From: Bugulina stolonifera | Taxonomy: Eukaryota > Bryozoa > Gymnolaemata > Cheilostomatida > Bugulidae | Direction: 5' to 3' | DNA length: 64,000 nt | NCBI GenBank assembly: GCA_935421135.1 | Contig: OW285192.1 | Span: forward strand, 11,611,501 to 11,675,500 | Part shown: positions 12,201 to 27,200 of the stretch, one piece after another | Position numbering within the stretch: position 1 is the first letter of the stretch | How the letters are laid out: each line of letters opens with the position of its first letter | The notes under the pieces: generated by a model | The model's input: the letters and a program-made list of their open reading frames with translations, nothing else | The model's database searches: none | What the model was told of the DNA's origin: nothing | Position numbers and translations under genes: made by a program

Positions 12201-15200
12201 GGTCAAGTAGATGTAGGAGATTCTTCCAGCAGGCTGGGGTGGTGCTCACATTGCCCGTAGATGTGGAGATATGGGAGTCTCTGGGTGACTCGGTTGTCGG
12301 GCTAGCTGGAACCGGTGACTTCACTGTGACATACATGATATGATAGCAATATGCAGAAGTAGCAGCTATGGAACGTAACATATAGACATCTACATGGACA
12401 TTATTTCTACACAGTATAGAATACTGGTGCATAGCATGATAATGTAAGAGTGTCACTGCTGCTCACCAATCACTGAGGGTGAGAGGGTGGCCGTGAGATA
12501 ATCGTAAGGGAAAGAAAGCAGTTACCTTATTGGCCCTGAGGAGAGGGAAATGGCGACAAGTTTGATATACATGTAATACCGACACTCGGGTGTTAGTTTG
12601 CCGTAACAAAAGACAAACTAATTTGGTGGATAATTGACAGTGTGAGCAAAGAAAGAGTAGGTTTGGTGGATAAGGAAGCATGAGGAATAGTACAAATGTA
12701 ACGGGTATTAGAAATACTAAACATAATAGGTAGATGTATGTTTAGATGTAACCACTCACCCACTACTCGTTGAATTATATCTATAGGTATATACATGTAT
12801 ATAAACTTATAAAGGATGACATGAATATTTCATATTAGTCAGTGAACATATGCAATGTGTAATTGCACTGTATATTATTCGGTGAAGGCCAATATTTTCA
12901 TAGTCAGAAAGTTAAGATTAGATTACAATACCTATTCTGACACAGTCAAACGAGTGAAATTGTAAGTAAACATGTAAGAGGGAATGAATCCCATATAATA
13001 CTGTATACATGTACCACATACCACATATAATACTGTATACATTGTACCACATACCATGTATAATAGTGTAGGCATGTACTACATACCATATATAATACTG
13101 TAGGCATGCACCGCATATAATACTGTAGGCATGTACTACATACCATATATAATACTGTATACATGTACCACATACCACATATAATACTGTATACATTGTA
13201 CCACATACCATATATAATAGTGTAGGCATGTACTACATACCATATATAATACTGTAGGCATGTACCGCATATAATACTATAGACATGTACTACATACCTT
13301 CTTGAGGCTTTAGGCTCCAACTAAACTTGCGTCTGTGGAGACCCAGCGGTAACCTGGAGGGTCGCTTTGCCTTCTCCTCAGAATGACCTGGGCTGGAGCG
13401 ACCAGTTAAACTCCTGCAAGGAATATGTGCAACATGACACTCTTCTGTGGTATTTACATGTACGATAAAACTTTACCAGAGGTGAAACATGGAACGAGAG
13501 GATAGACGTATGGCAGACCATCACACTATATAAATGTTACACTGAATATCATGTAGTTTACACACATCCCAAGGATATTATTAGCTGTATACAATATACA
13601 TGTATGTATGGTAGAGTAGTTTACAGACTGGAAGTATTTGATAGGAGCATCTTTGTATCTGCACAGTGTGATATTTGATATTATTTTACTAAAATGCAAA
13701 AATGTGACTAATAGTACATTATTAGGTTATTTCTCACCCGTGTGTCGAAGAAGAGCTGTTAAGGGATAAATCTGTTTTATCCATACCCAGGGGTTGCATT
13801 TCTATATCCGCCCCTGGTGGGTACGCTCCAGCCACTGGGTACGACGTGGTCATAGTAGGCAGGTTTATATCCATTTTAATAGTGGGCGGAGACCCGAGTG
13901 AGACTGGCCTATCAGAAGGAGGAACAAGGGATCTGTACTGGTTGCTACTAGGGTGTGGGGTGTGGAGGGGAGGGGGCGTGTATCTTTCCGCCCTCATCAC
14001 CAGACCAGCTATGTCTGTGTGGCCAGTATCAGCACTAGAAGAGGAGTCTTGTTTCCTGCAAAATAAAAATGGAAGCACATATTTAACAACTAGCACAAAA
14101 ATAAAATATTGATATTAATAAACTGCTACCATCGAAAATAATATATACAGTATAAAGCTACATGCCTACAATACAGTCAATAACGTCCAGCTGGAGCTGC
14201 TTTCGCTACATAAAAAACTCAGTAAGGTCAAACAACTCTCAATATTATTTAATTGAGGTTTAAACAACTCCATAAAACCCGGTGTTAGCACTGACATGGA
14301 AAACCCAGGGCATACACCAACATTTCACCTAAGCCACCATAAGCCAAGGCAACTATGGCCAATTATTTTATGAAATGAAGATCAATAGATTAGGCATTCG
14401 TGCATGAAGACGAAAGGTAGTTATCGGGAATGTGTTAATCAGAAACAAGTAAAGTTTTGAAGCAAAGAACACAATATTGCAAAACTATTTGGCTTTGCTT
14501 GAAATACTTTTTGCCAGACCTTAGTGGTGTTACAACATGGAATTGGTTAAAGCATGAAACCCTTTTACAATATATTACAATAACTCCGTTCCTTTATTAC
14601 TCAATTACCTTCTCTTTCCTCCGCTACTTTCACTATGAGCATGTACGAGAACAACAACGTGTATTACATGCACATAGAGTATATATATACATGTAATTTT
14701 ACGGGAAGGGATACTGCTTATGTAATAACTTATAGTGCTAAAAAAATCGAAGATAATTGTCCGCAGAATTATGAGAACACTGCCCCAGATTATTATTAGT
14801 GTCATATAATCCACACAAAAATACCACCTGTAGTAAGTTTTGTTTTATAAATGCACAAAAGTCAACCCTTACTTATCCAAACATAACTACATGATTTTGT
14901 GGCGTTATTAGTTATTGTTAATGGTTAGTGCAGTGCTCATATTATAATACCTGTGAGTCTTTTTGTATAACCTCGCCTCTTTCCTCTTCTGCCTCTTGAT
15001 CTCTGCATTAGTCTTGGTGATGTTATCTATGACAGTAGTGAGCTGGTGGACAAGACGGAGTAGAGACGTGTTGACGTGTTGAGACATTGACATGACGTCC
15101 ACAGAGAAGTACGCCTGCAATTAACCTAGATACCTGTATATGTAATGCAACTACATTGTATATACTTAGCTCCACCGCTCTTACAGACTCTTAAAGGCTC

Positions 15201-18200
15201 TTACAGACTCTTAAAGGCTCTTACAGACTCTTAAAGGCTCTTACAGACTCTTAAAGGCTCTTACAGACTCTTAAAGGCTCTTACAGACTCTTAAAGGCTC
15301 TTACAGACTCTTAAAGGCTCTTACAGACTCTTAAAGGCTCTTACAGACTCTTAAAGGCTCTTACAGACTCTTAAAGGCTCTTACAGACTCTTAAAGGCTC
15401 TTACAGACTCTTAAAGGCTCTTACAGACTCTTAAAGGCTCTTACAGACTCTTAAAGGCTCTTACAGACTCTTAAAGGCTCTTACAGACTCTTAAAGGCTC
15501 TTACAGACTCTTAAAGGCTCTTACAGACTCTTAAAGGCTCTTACAGACTCTTAAAGGCTCTTACAGACTCTTAAAGGCTCTTACAGACTCTTAAAGGCTC
15601 TTACAGACTCTTAAAGGCTCTTACAGACTCTTAAAGGCTCTTACAGACTCTTAAAGGCTCTTACAGACTCTTAAAGGCTCTTACAGACTCTTAAAGGCTC
15701 TTACAGACTCTTAAAGGCTCTTACAGACTCTTAAAGGCTCTTACAGACTCTTAAAGGCTCTTACAGACTCTTAAAGGCTCTTACAGACTCTTAAAGGCTC
15801 TTACAGACTCTTAAAGGCTCTTACAGACTCTTAAAGGCTCTTACAGACTCTTAAAGGCTCTTACAGACTCTTAAAGGCTCTTACAGACTCTTAAAGGCTC
15901 TTACAGACTCTTAAAGGCTCTTACAGACTCTTAAAGGCTCTTACAGACTCTTAAAGGCTCTTACAGACTCTTAAAGGCTCTTACAGACTCTTAAAGGCTC
16001 TTACAGACTCTTAAAGGCTCTTACAGACTCTTAAAGGCTCTTACAGACTCTTAAAGGCTCTTACAGACTCTTAAAGGCTCTTACAGACTCTTAAAGGCTC
16101 TTACAGACTCTTAAAGGCTCTTACAGACTCTTAAAGGCTCTTACAGACTCTTAAAGGCTCTTACAGACTCTTAAAGGCTCTTACAGACTCTTAAAGGCTC
16201 TTACAGACTCTTAAAGGCTCTTACAGACTCTTAAAGGCTCTTACAGACTCTTAAAGGCTCTTACAGACTCTTAAAGGCTCTTACAGACTCTTAAAGGCTC
16301 TTACAGACTCTTAAAGGCTCTTACAGACTCTTAAAGGCTCTTACAGACTCTTAAAGGCTCTTACAGACTCTTAAAGGCTCTTACAGACTCTTAAAGGCTC
16401 TTACAGACTCTTAAAGGCTCTTACAGACTCTTAAAGGCTCTTACAGACTCTTAAAGGCTCTTACAGACTCTTAAAGGCTCTTACAGACTCTTAAAGGCTC
16501 TTACAGACTCTTAAAGGCTCTTACAGACTCTTAAAGGCTCTTACAGACTCTTAAAGGCTCTTACAGACTCTTAAAGGCTCTTACAGACTCTTAAAGGCTC
16601 TTACAGACTCTTAAAGGCTCTTACAGACTCTTAAAGGCTCTTACAGACTCTTAAAGGCTCTTACAGACTCTTAAAGGCTCTTACAGACTCTTAAAGGCTC
16701 TTACAGACTCTTAAAGGCTCTTACAGACTCTTAAAGGCTCTTACAGACTCTTAAAGGCTCTTACAGACTCTTAAATGCTCTTACAGACTCTTAAAGGCTC
16801 TTACAGACTCTTAAAGGCTCTTACAGACTCTTAAAGGCTCTTACTCACTAACTATTTACAGGAAGGTAACGCGATTGGTAATACACCATTGTGTACCTAA
16901 GTAAGACGTCCAGTTACATGCATAGATGCAATATAAGCCATCCTACAGTCATTGACAGCCCTTAGCAGAGAGAACTGACACAATCTCTGTCAGCTTTATA
17001 GTAGTCAAGTGGGTGTGACGTTCAGTTTAGGAGAAGCTCAACTCCTGAGATCTACAACCTCCTATTATTTATCTTGATATGTCAGTATACAACCACAACT
17101 GCACAGGGTATACAGGAAGTATTAATAATGTACAGTACATTATATATAAGCACATCTCAAAAACTTTATACTTCTACTGTATACCTCAGAAGGAGGGTTC
17201 TAAACAACTTGTCCCATACCTTGGTCGTAGTAGGTTTGGAGTCTAAACTCTTCATGGCAACAGTGATGGCGTGCTTAGAAGGCTTACTGTGGGTGTCCGA
17301 GGAGCGGGCAGCTGGGCGGATCTCTTTATCAAACTCGTCCTTCAGGGCTACATTAACTGTAAACTCATTCAGCTGGAACGCTGGAACCTACCAATAGAAT
17401 AGTATGGACTTGGCATATGTACTCACTTGGCTGCCAGTTACACATTGCCTTAGCAGCAGAATAACAACGGAATAGAGGAGAAAACACCTGTACAGCATGA
17501 GCAGGTATTGAAGGCACAATAAACTGAGAGGCTTATTCTCCACAGTTCATGGTGATAGATTTTAGTTCAAAAACCAACGAAATTCGAGTCAGGACAAACT
17601 AACGATCAAATTTAATGTTCCCAAAATGCTCACATATATTAATACATAGATTCTAACCTCAGAGAGAGAAGATTTGAAGCGTGGAGTGGCTGGCACCTTG
17701 CCAGATCGTGGATCTCGTACCATATCATCTACTATATCAATACTAAGAGCATGGAGGACTGAGTTTATAGAGAGATTACCTCCGACCTGTTTCATCAGAG
17801 TAGATGATTTGATGCCGTGGATGTTGAGACCTACAGCTTGCAGCAGCGGCTATAAACACACAGTGGAGCAGTAATTGCAGAAATATCAGAGAGGAACAAT
17901 TACTAACATATCAATGGAAACAGTAGTATTTTCAGATGACATTACTAAAGTTTTTGATGTAAATATTCTATCTGACTGCCATTTACTTTAGGTGGAAAAC
18001 GGGTTCTAAACAACAAGGACATACTTCATAGGCATTATCTCCATCTTTTCAAAAGAAAGTTCTAAGACTATCGGCAAGCATGGTGAAAATTGATGTAGCT
18101 AAAATACAGCCTGATTTACTTACCCCAATGCGAGTACATGACAGTATTAATTGGTACAGTGTATATGCAATGTAATTACCTTGAACATAATCTGTGCGTC

Positions 18201-21200
18201 CGCCAACTGCACGGAGGCTTCATCCTTCTTCCGAGGTCGTGACAGCCCCTCCTCAGCTACAGAGGTAGAACATATTGTTACACACATGTTGTACAATGCG
18301 TACACTAAATGGCATACACATGTACATGTACATAACCTACATGTGTCTCCAATAGTATTTGGTGCAGGCAGTAATATTAACTCTGCTCCCTTTTAGTAAC
18401 ATTACATACAAATTGCAACAACTTACGGATCCAACTATGACTATATCCTACCACCATTTCACTCTGTCAGCTATTCCTTTCCATGATTCACTAAAACAGG
18501 AAGTTCAGATTAGACAAGACGGGTTACTCACCATCTGCGCTCATATCCATGTCTACACTCGCATCAGAAGCTATACCAGCTATGAAACTGCTGTGTCTCA
18601 TGATAGGAGCTGGTACTATATCGGCATCCCTCCGTGAGAACTCCTGCTGCCGGGCCATCCACCTACAACAGTATTCTACTACAATCTACATGGTGAGTTA
18701 TGGAATCGTTAGCAACCATACAGTCAGCCAGATGGTTGGCTGGTTGATCGGTCAGTAAATTATGAAGGCCATCAGAAGGCGATAGCTAGTATAATATACT
18801 GACTATGTCTACAACCAACAACTATAATAACATAAAATATTTCACTGTCTTGTAATGATCCAGCTGCTCTGAACATCGCAATATTGAGTTTGCCGGAGAT
18901 TGTGGAGAGAATATATTGCTATCACCGCAGGCGTACCGATACAGATCCTCGTCATCCTTCTCTCCATCCAGCTTCCTCAGATACTCAGAGAAGTTGGAAT
19001 TCACTTGTGATCCTAGAAAGGTACGGAACAACACAGCCTATATAGCAATGCATTCTGGTAAGGGTTGCATAGTTATTACTAAATCAATACAGAGCAAGAG
19101 CCTTTGTTACTTTGTTAGGATACTATAACTGTAATTGAACATCACATTAAAATATTATAATTATTCTACACGTATTTAAAAAAATTGAAAAAAGCTTATT
19201 ACAGACTTTATTAAAAGTCTCATTATTTACAATGTATTATTATTATTTATTAACTTTATTATTATAAAGTTAAAATACTCACCACTGAGATTTCTGGCAG
19301 AATGTAGGCTGGGTTCACTCTCCAGCCTACCTTCAGCAATGTCTGTGGGAGACAGGGCTAAGGAGTATCTTCTATCAGCTGGGTGATATCTGCTCATGCT
19401 TCCCATGCTGGCGGCTCGGCTAAAAATTTTCACATTTCAATTTTACCAACATATCTAGGTCAAGTGGTGTATATGCTAATTCTTTCACAGTGATGTGATG
19501 AACATTGTTACAAGCAAAGCCACTCTGAGGAAAGAAAGTCACCTAACATAGTGACATCACCAAAAGATGGACACATAAAGTAAATTCAAGAGTGAAGAGT
19601 AAAATGATCAGCAACACTATTAAGAAGCAGGATATTTCATCTGAGTCTATCACCACCCCGTGGACCACAGGATATGCTAGTGCGTGGATATGAAGTCAGT
19701 GATAACAAGCTATCCTATAACTACTGGAGTGAAGTAAAATAGAACAAAAAACAGGGTATGACGATTGATGGTTCTGTATACATGGCAACCATAGTAACCA
19801 TTGCCCCATACCACAACTAATGATAAACCAATGGAAAAGGTATACACCACCATAAACATAGTAATAGAAGCTAAGGGAGCGGAAGGAAGGGCTACTGGCT
19901 ATACACCCTACCTGTAAGATGGGAAGAACCTGTCACTACTAGCAATAGACAATGTAATATAAAAGGTACAACATTAAACATTGAATTACAACGTAAGCTA
20001 TACTCAAAGATAAATACATATGCTTATGGATATATATATATTTAGATACATGTCCATTATTTTATTCATCTCTAAAACATCGCATGACTGCAAACACACA
20101 GATGTCACACATGTATATAGCAAAACCTACAAATAGCCGACAACAGTTGGACCAACCATGTCATGTCTACCATTACTGTTATATGATAGCATATCTACTC
20201 ACACCAACTGGTATATTTTGACACACCCCAATGCTAAAACATAACTAGTCCTACTGCAGCCATCTAAAGTCGATCATAAATTCGCATACAGCTCAATACA
20301 CCCACCTTCTTTGATCTGGTGGAAGACCTGACAATGAAGACTTCCTACTACCAGGTCGAGGTTTGCTCGGCCCTTCAGCCTCCACAGGTTCGTCTGCTGC
20401 TAACCCAACAGACTCGGCATCAGCCTCATTTTCATCCACAATGTTCTCTCCCATCTCATCTAAACCTGAAGAGATAAAAGTTACGATGCATAAGTGGTAG
20501 TCCCTAAATTCACCATCAATGATTGGTCTATAGGATATAGGTGCCTAAACCAGGATATTGACTATTCAAGTACACAATAGAAGGCAAACAATTAGACTGA
20601 GTTGACAGCCTTAATAGCAGCTACAATTCTCATTATCAAATTACTATGAAATATATGACTTAACCTAAACCGATGGTGATAGCTAAGAAATTAGTAAAGC
20701 AGACTGCCTTAATGTGAGCATTAGATCGTTACACTATTGATCAATGTATAGTGGTGTTCTTTGAAATGAGACCGCCCCGTAATTTTTTGGGGCGGTCTCA
20801 TCTCAAATAGCATGACCGTATAATAATAGCCTTGGAGTGTAAAGCCAGCTTACCCTTGGGCATATCAAAGTGTACAGTGAAGGCACCTCTTCTTCTTCTA
20901 GCCTGAGTTTCCGCTATCACCGGCATATAAAGTTGATTCTTCCACTGTCTAGTGAGTGCCAGTATTCCTGCAGACGTGTCACAGAGTTATAAACACGGAG
21001 TAATAGTATAGATAGCCAGTACTTATACACATAAGATGATAACTACTACGTATGCACGCAGTAGTACATGAAGGGGTCTGTTTCTACCTGGAGGCAATAA
21101 CGTCAAATGGTAACAGGAAATTGCAATGGAACATGTTTAGATATGCTCTGTTGATAGATGGCCGTTCCCCATTAAGTGACTTTGTGGGAAGGTTTAGGTT

Positions 21201-24200
21201 ATAGAATATTGTGAAGACGACTCTCTAACCTTTCTGTAAAGTGACAATCTCTGGAATGGCTGGGCTAGATAACGCCAGTTCTATCTTTTCCAGACCAGCT
21301 TTGCGGATGTACCTTCGCAATACCGTTGCTAACTGACAGGAAGGATCTTCTTGCAGCACTTTTGAGAGACTCGTGTTGAGATTAAACTTATTCTAGTAAA
21401 TAATGAAATACAGTCACCATTACATTGTAATAAGGTTTCCCAGCAAAGACAAAACTAAAAATATGCGTGCACCAGACTCTTGAAAGACATCAGGTTACAA
21501 TAAGATGATAATCAAATCTTTTTATACGGAGATTAAATTCAACATGGCGTCTATTTAGCCAGAATAAGTATGTATAACTCGAATAACTGACTTCTCATAC
21601 ACATGCGTTAGCATACCGATACGAAGATAAAGAGCGGTTAAAAATCCGATGTTTCGTAACTTAGAATGGGGCACAAGTGTTAAGGTCAAATTTTCCAATT
21701 GTAATTTTACCAAACAGAAGCTTTCCAATCTGCATTTACCACCGGACACACATTCAAATAATGAGGAAAAGTCGCTAACTGTTGACATACATTACAACAT
21801 ACATGTCAAACAAATAAATATACGTATTTACCCTGAAGACAAAATGCATGCCAGGCGTGTCTAGAGCGTCTGTCATAACGCAGGCCATGACGGCTGTGAC
21901 TCTTCTCTTGTATCCATTAAGGAGGGTACTGACTGTGTTGGCTAATCTATTACTGGGGTTAAGCCAGGCATCTATTGCCGGACTAGCAGTGCTCAGTAGG
22001 TTCCAGTCAAATCTGGGAAAGAAACATTACAGTACAAAATCCAACTGTAATTCAACTGACTACATGACTATCAACTGACTATCAACTGACTACATGACTA
22101 CCTAGTGACTACATGACTATCAACTGACTACATGACTACCAACTGACTACATGACTATCAATTGACTACATGACTATCAACTGACTACATGGCTATCAAC
22201 TGACTACATGACTACCAACTGACTACATGACTACCAACTGACTACATGACTATCAACTGACTACATGACTACCAACTGACTACATGACTACCTAGTGACT
22301 ATATGACTACCTAGTGACTATATGACTATCAACTGACTACATGACTATCAACTGACTACATGACTATCAACTGACTACATGACTATCAACTGACTACATG
22401 ACTACCAACTGACTACATGACTATCAACTGACTACATGACTACCGAGTGACTACATGACTACCTAGTGACTATATGACTACCTAGTGACTAAATGACTAC
22501 CGAGTGAGTGATTAGATCGGGACAACTGACCTTGTGTACTCAACTTGTGAGTGTTTGAGTGAAGGGGCAGCAAATCTAAACCAGATAAGCTTGAGTTCTA
22601 ATACTCCAGATGTGGCATCTCCTTCCAGTGTGTCATCTACAACGGTTCAGTAAATAATACGTAAATACAAGTCTTCTACTACATCATGTTCTGTTAACAG
22701 AGTGCATCTGCAGTAATTAATACTACTACAAGTCATGTAATTATTTTATTATACAATTTGCGCAACTCAAGCAGGTTAAACAAAATTAATATAAAATAGT
22801 ATGGATGCAGAACTTAGTAGAAGACAGTGATTACCCAGAACTGAGACTGATTGGCCTCGACCACGACTTCTATACTCTTGTGAAGGGTGACCCCCGCGGG
22901 GTGCAGGACCAATGTGAAATGATGTGGAGGCTGGTTCTTCTTTTCCTTTCTTCTCATCTGGTGTGAAGCCGATACGCCTAGCTAGGTTGAGGGTAATCTG
23001 TTCTAGCCCAAACTCGAACATAATGAATGTGTTGGTATACGTAGGTAAAGTGTAAAACACTCGAGATCTGCCAAAATCACAACCGATGATAACATTAATC
23101 ATCCATGTGTCACAGCGGTAGAGTTATTATACAATGTATTACAGTACATTGATACAAGGTGTAGTTCGCGGTTGGTTAGTTTCCATAAGCATGAAATCAT
23201 TAGCATTCCTATCCAGGAAAAAACACTCGAGCCAAACTTAAAATACTACACAATCATGTCCTGATTAGCTGGTAGCAAACCCTTAAAATGTTTAATGTAA
23301 TGAAAATCGTCTTCCCCTGATTAACAGTAAAAAGAGAGCACAACTTCAAAGTTGAAACCAGAAAATAAGAGCTGGTTATAATTGTATGAGAATGAGAAGT
23401 CATGTGATGAGTTTGATCTATAATTGCTGTTTTAAGTATCTACCATGCAGTCTGTGTTTATCCTGAATAACTGACAAGGTAACATGAGACGATGTGCGCA
23501 TACCTGTGCTCTGGAATAGCTGTAACTTTAGTATTTTTCGGTATATCTCCATCTTGCAGTCGCCTGAACTGGAAGTGAACTCTAGAGATGACTAGATTTC
23601 CAATGAGCTCTTCAGTGTTCTGCTCTGTTGGTTCTTCTTCATCGTCATCATAAGGAGAAGCGTGTAAACTTGCTGGGCTTTGACTACACATGGAAAATTG
23701 AATTTAAAAACAATGTAATACTTCAAACACTCAGGTCAAGGAACTCAGGCTGCAGCCAAACTGTAATTTGTAAACCCCAGGCTGACTAACATGCTAATCA
23801 ATTGATAATATCTTCAGTTTCAAAAGCAATAATTACTTCAGAATATCCCTTATCACATGTAATAAATACTTACACTCTAGACATTGGCAGAAATTCTGTA
23901 TTTATTTGAGATTTATTGTGAAGGAGTAAAGTTGCTGAGACGTTATCGAAGCATGCAGCGAGCATAGAAACACAGGCCAAATCTTTCATTTGGTCTTTAC
24001 TGACTGTGCTATTGATCTCTTCAGATAAAGATGATTGTAGAATGCACACATTCACCTGTAAACAGCCATAAGCATGAGTACATAGCAGCATTAATCGCCA
24101 TAGAAACCACAAAATAAAATGGCCACCATAATAATCAGTTTCTGATGAACGTGGCGATGTGGCCATCCAGGGTTAATAGGAGCAAGGGGAATACTTGCCG

Positions 24201-27200
24201 TCCGCAATTGGATAATGTGATTCATTATTTATAAGTAATAGTGCAATGACATGACTTAGACTTTATCATATACACAGCGTAGAGATCGTCCCATAGACAT
24301 GGTAGTCATACCTTGGACATTTGGAACATGACCTGCAGCCTCCAGTCTCTAGATTCATGCTGATTGGTCACAACCGACCTTTCAGGATTAATTTTAACGC
24401 CGACCTTGGCATAGGCAGGGGCCTCATTCTGCACATGGTCTGGTATGCCTTGAGTTTCCTATGAAATCAAAGTCACAATACCAGAACTATTATGTAATCA
24501 CGAATATTGGAGAGGAGATGAGAGGACAAAACGTTGCATTTTCCTAAAAACTGATCTTAACACAATTTTCATGTTATAACATCACAATATTGTGAGATGG
24601 TCACTGTACCACATTTATGTGAGATGGTCACTGTACCACATTTATGTGAGAAAATGACAACACAGCTTCTACCACAAGTTATACCTGCTTAGCCTGCTGT
24701 TTCTTTATCTTATTTTGATCTTGAACATCAGATGAGACTTTATCGTGCAGCTGGTCGACTAGGTAGGACGGGTGAAGGTTGCTAATGATAGGTGTTAGTG
24801 ACTCTATATACCTATCAATGGAAAGGCATAGTTATGTATGATATACACCAGTAAGCACCTGTTACCACTAGCACTAAGTGTTCATATGCCGCATTTACTG
24901 TTAGGCGAAGCAGTGAAGATGCAGATTCAGTTGAGTTGAAGTAATTCAGGACTAAATAGAAAAGGCAGCGTTTCCTGATTCTGTCTGACTGCTATTTTAT
25001 TACGGATGACAACACATGAGGGAAACTCTACAGTTGCACTCCAACTTACACATACATTTACAACGTATATGTGAGATTATTATATGTTATATACTTTACC
25101 ATAAGTAATGTCATGCAGAGGTAATCAAAGTATTCCTCAGCTCATAAACCACAAAACTAAGCATAAGCAGGAGAAATTACAAATGCTTGGCAAACAGAGC
25201 TTCAACCCAAGCTCACAGTTGTACCAAATAGGATGACAGGTAGCTACAGACATTGAATATAAACGCTGCGGATGTAAATACACGGCAGACTGACCTTTGA
25301 ATAGCCTCTAGGGTAAGAGGAGAGATGAGTATATCCAGCGATCCCTTCAGCTTACATATAGCTGTGGTGTTCATCATACCATCAGGACTAGTGTTAGAGG
25401 TCAAACTCTCTTCAGCAGATTTACTAGAGGTTGATTTCTTGTCAGGGTAATCCTCAAATGTAGTTGTTCGATCAGCTCTTTGCTACAAAATAGCGTGTTT
25501 ACAACATATAAATTAGTATTTTGAAGTATGGGGGTAAGGATACCCACCCTCACTTGATTCCAGAATACTGTAGTGTGCATAAGACATGCTCGGCACTCGG
25601 CCTTTATTCACTAGTTCAAGATACGCATCAGTGTTACAAAAATGTGAATAACCTACCTTTTTGATAGTGAACAACCCTGGGTGGAATCCCTGGCTAACAT
25701 GAGAAAAATGTGGCGTCCAATCACTAGGCTCATACGAGTTTATGTGTCTAAAATCAGATAAGATAGCCTACAATCTACAGCAATACAAGGGGATAAATTG
25801 CCCCCCTCCCAGACTTAAAAGATCACGAGCAACTCAGTCTTTGATCTATATAATGAATAAAACAATTTAGTCCATTCTCTCAATAGCGAATTTGAAATAC
25901 AGATTGGCAAAGTATGTAACCATTATTCACATAACTTAGGTGAAATAATACAGCCGTTTACTTACCTGCGATGCTCGCTGTCCATTGCAGCTACTATGTC
26001 GACCATGGGTGTAGTGGGAGAGAGCATTGGTTTGTGGTGGTGCGGTGGTTGGGGAATATTCATCCAATGAGAACACCTGCTCTGGGTCAGGTGTTTCATG
26101 TAGCAGTTCATTAGTAACGATGACTTGACTATCGGCTCTGTCATATGAGCTGCAGTGAGTGTGCAAGATACATGTATGTGTAACAATAGATGCTGGAAGA
26201 GGTTCATTTGCAAATCAGAAACAAAAACCTTGTAACAACCTTAATTTTTGGAAATGTGGTAGTTCCCCAGCTTGGATAACGCTTGCCGGCTGTACACTCT
26301 CAAAATTACTACTTCGAATGTACTAAAATTGATACAACTCAAAATGTCCGTTATGAGTGCTTATAATAAAACAAACTGCCATTTTCATCATTCAATATGA
26401 AATTCCACCTGAAAGTAGGTCAATGTAACCTACTCTCAGTTAAGTAACATTTAGACATTAATCAGTCAAGTAAACCACTATGCATGTTGCTGAATACATA
26501 CAAAAGTAGGTTTGAAGACAAAAAGAAGACAACTCCAATACTCACTCTGCAGATCGACCAAAGTAGGCCCAATGTTTGTGGTTGATGGATGAATCGTAGA
26601 CTCAGATAATGTAGCCTGAGAGCTTGAAGAGCCAGTAGGGGAGAGCCTGCGATGTCCCAACTGATTGGCAGCATTATCATTGAAATTATCATCAGGTTCA
26701 TCAATGGCAGTCACAGATTCCAGACCATTCAAACTAAAGAGATAGCATCATCTTTGCAATATGAACCAGTTAAAGCAGATGATTTCCCTTCATTCGCTAA
26801 CCAATAAGTCACATAAAGTTAACAAATTCCGCCTGAAATCTGAATTTGAAATGGCATAGATGATTGTAAATACAAAAAGACACCAATTTGGCAAATTGCC
26901 TACAATCTAATTATGTTAGATGTATTGCGGGCTAGTCAATGACCTTCTCTTCCCTCTCACCTAATGCTCATACGGTTGTCCAAAGTAGGAGATGTAGTAT
27001 CAGGATAGGAGGATAATGCCATTTCATAGAGAGAGTTACTACTGACTGCACTCTGCTGTCTCATCATTTCTTCTCTTGACCTATGAGTATACATATACAA
27101 TGTACATACAGTGAAACATAGTAGCTGTATCATAAATATTAATATATACGCGTAGATTACATTTATTCTATTCTCACACATGTATCCATCTATAACCACC

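Noticed and set aside
12918..13320. Tyr-rich repeated open frames ([10 protein letters not shown] type)
   Set aside because: Translation of the intronic minisatellite after exon 51; no start context or homology.
15173..16844. CRISPR array
   Set aside because: There are no unique spacers; it is a pure 20-bp head-to-tail satellite in an animal intron.
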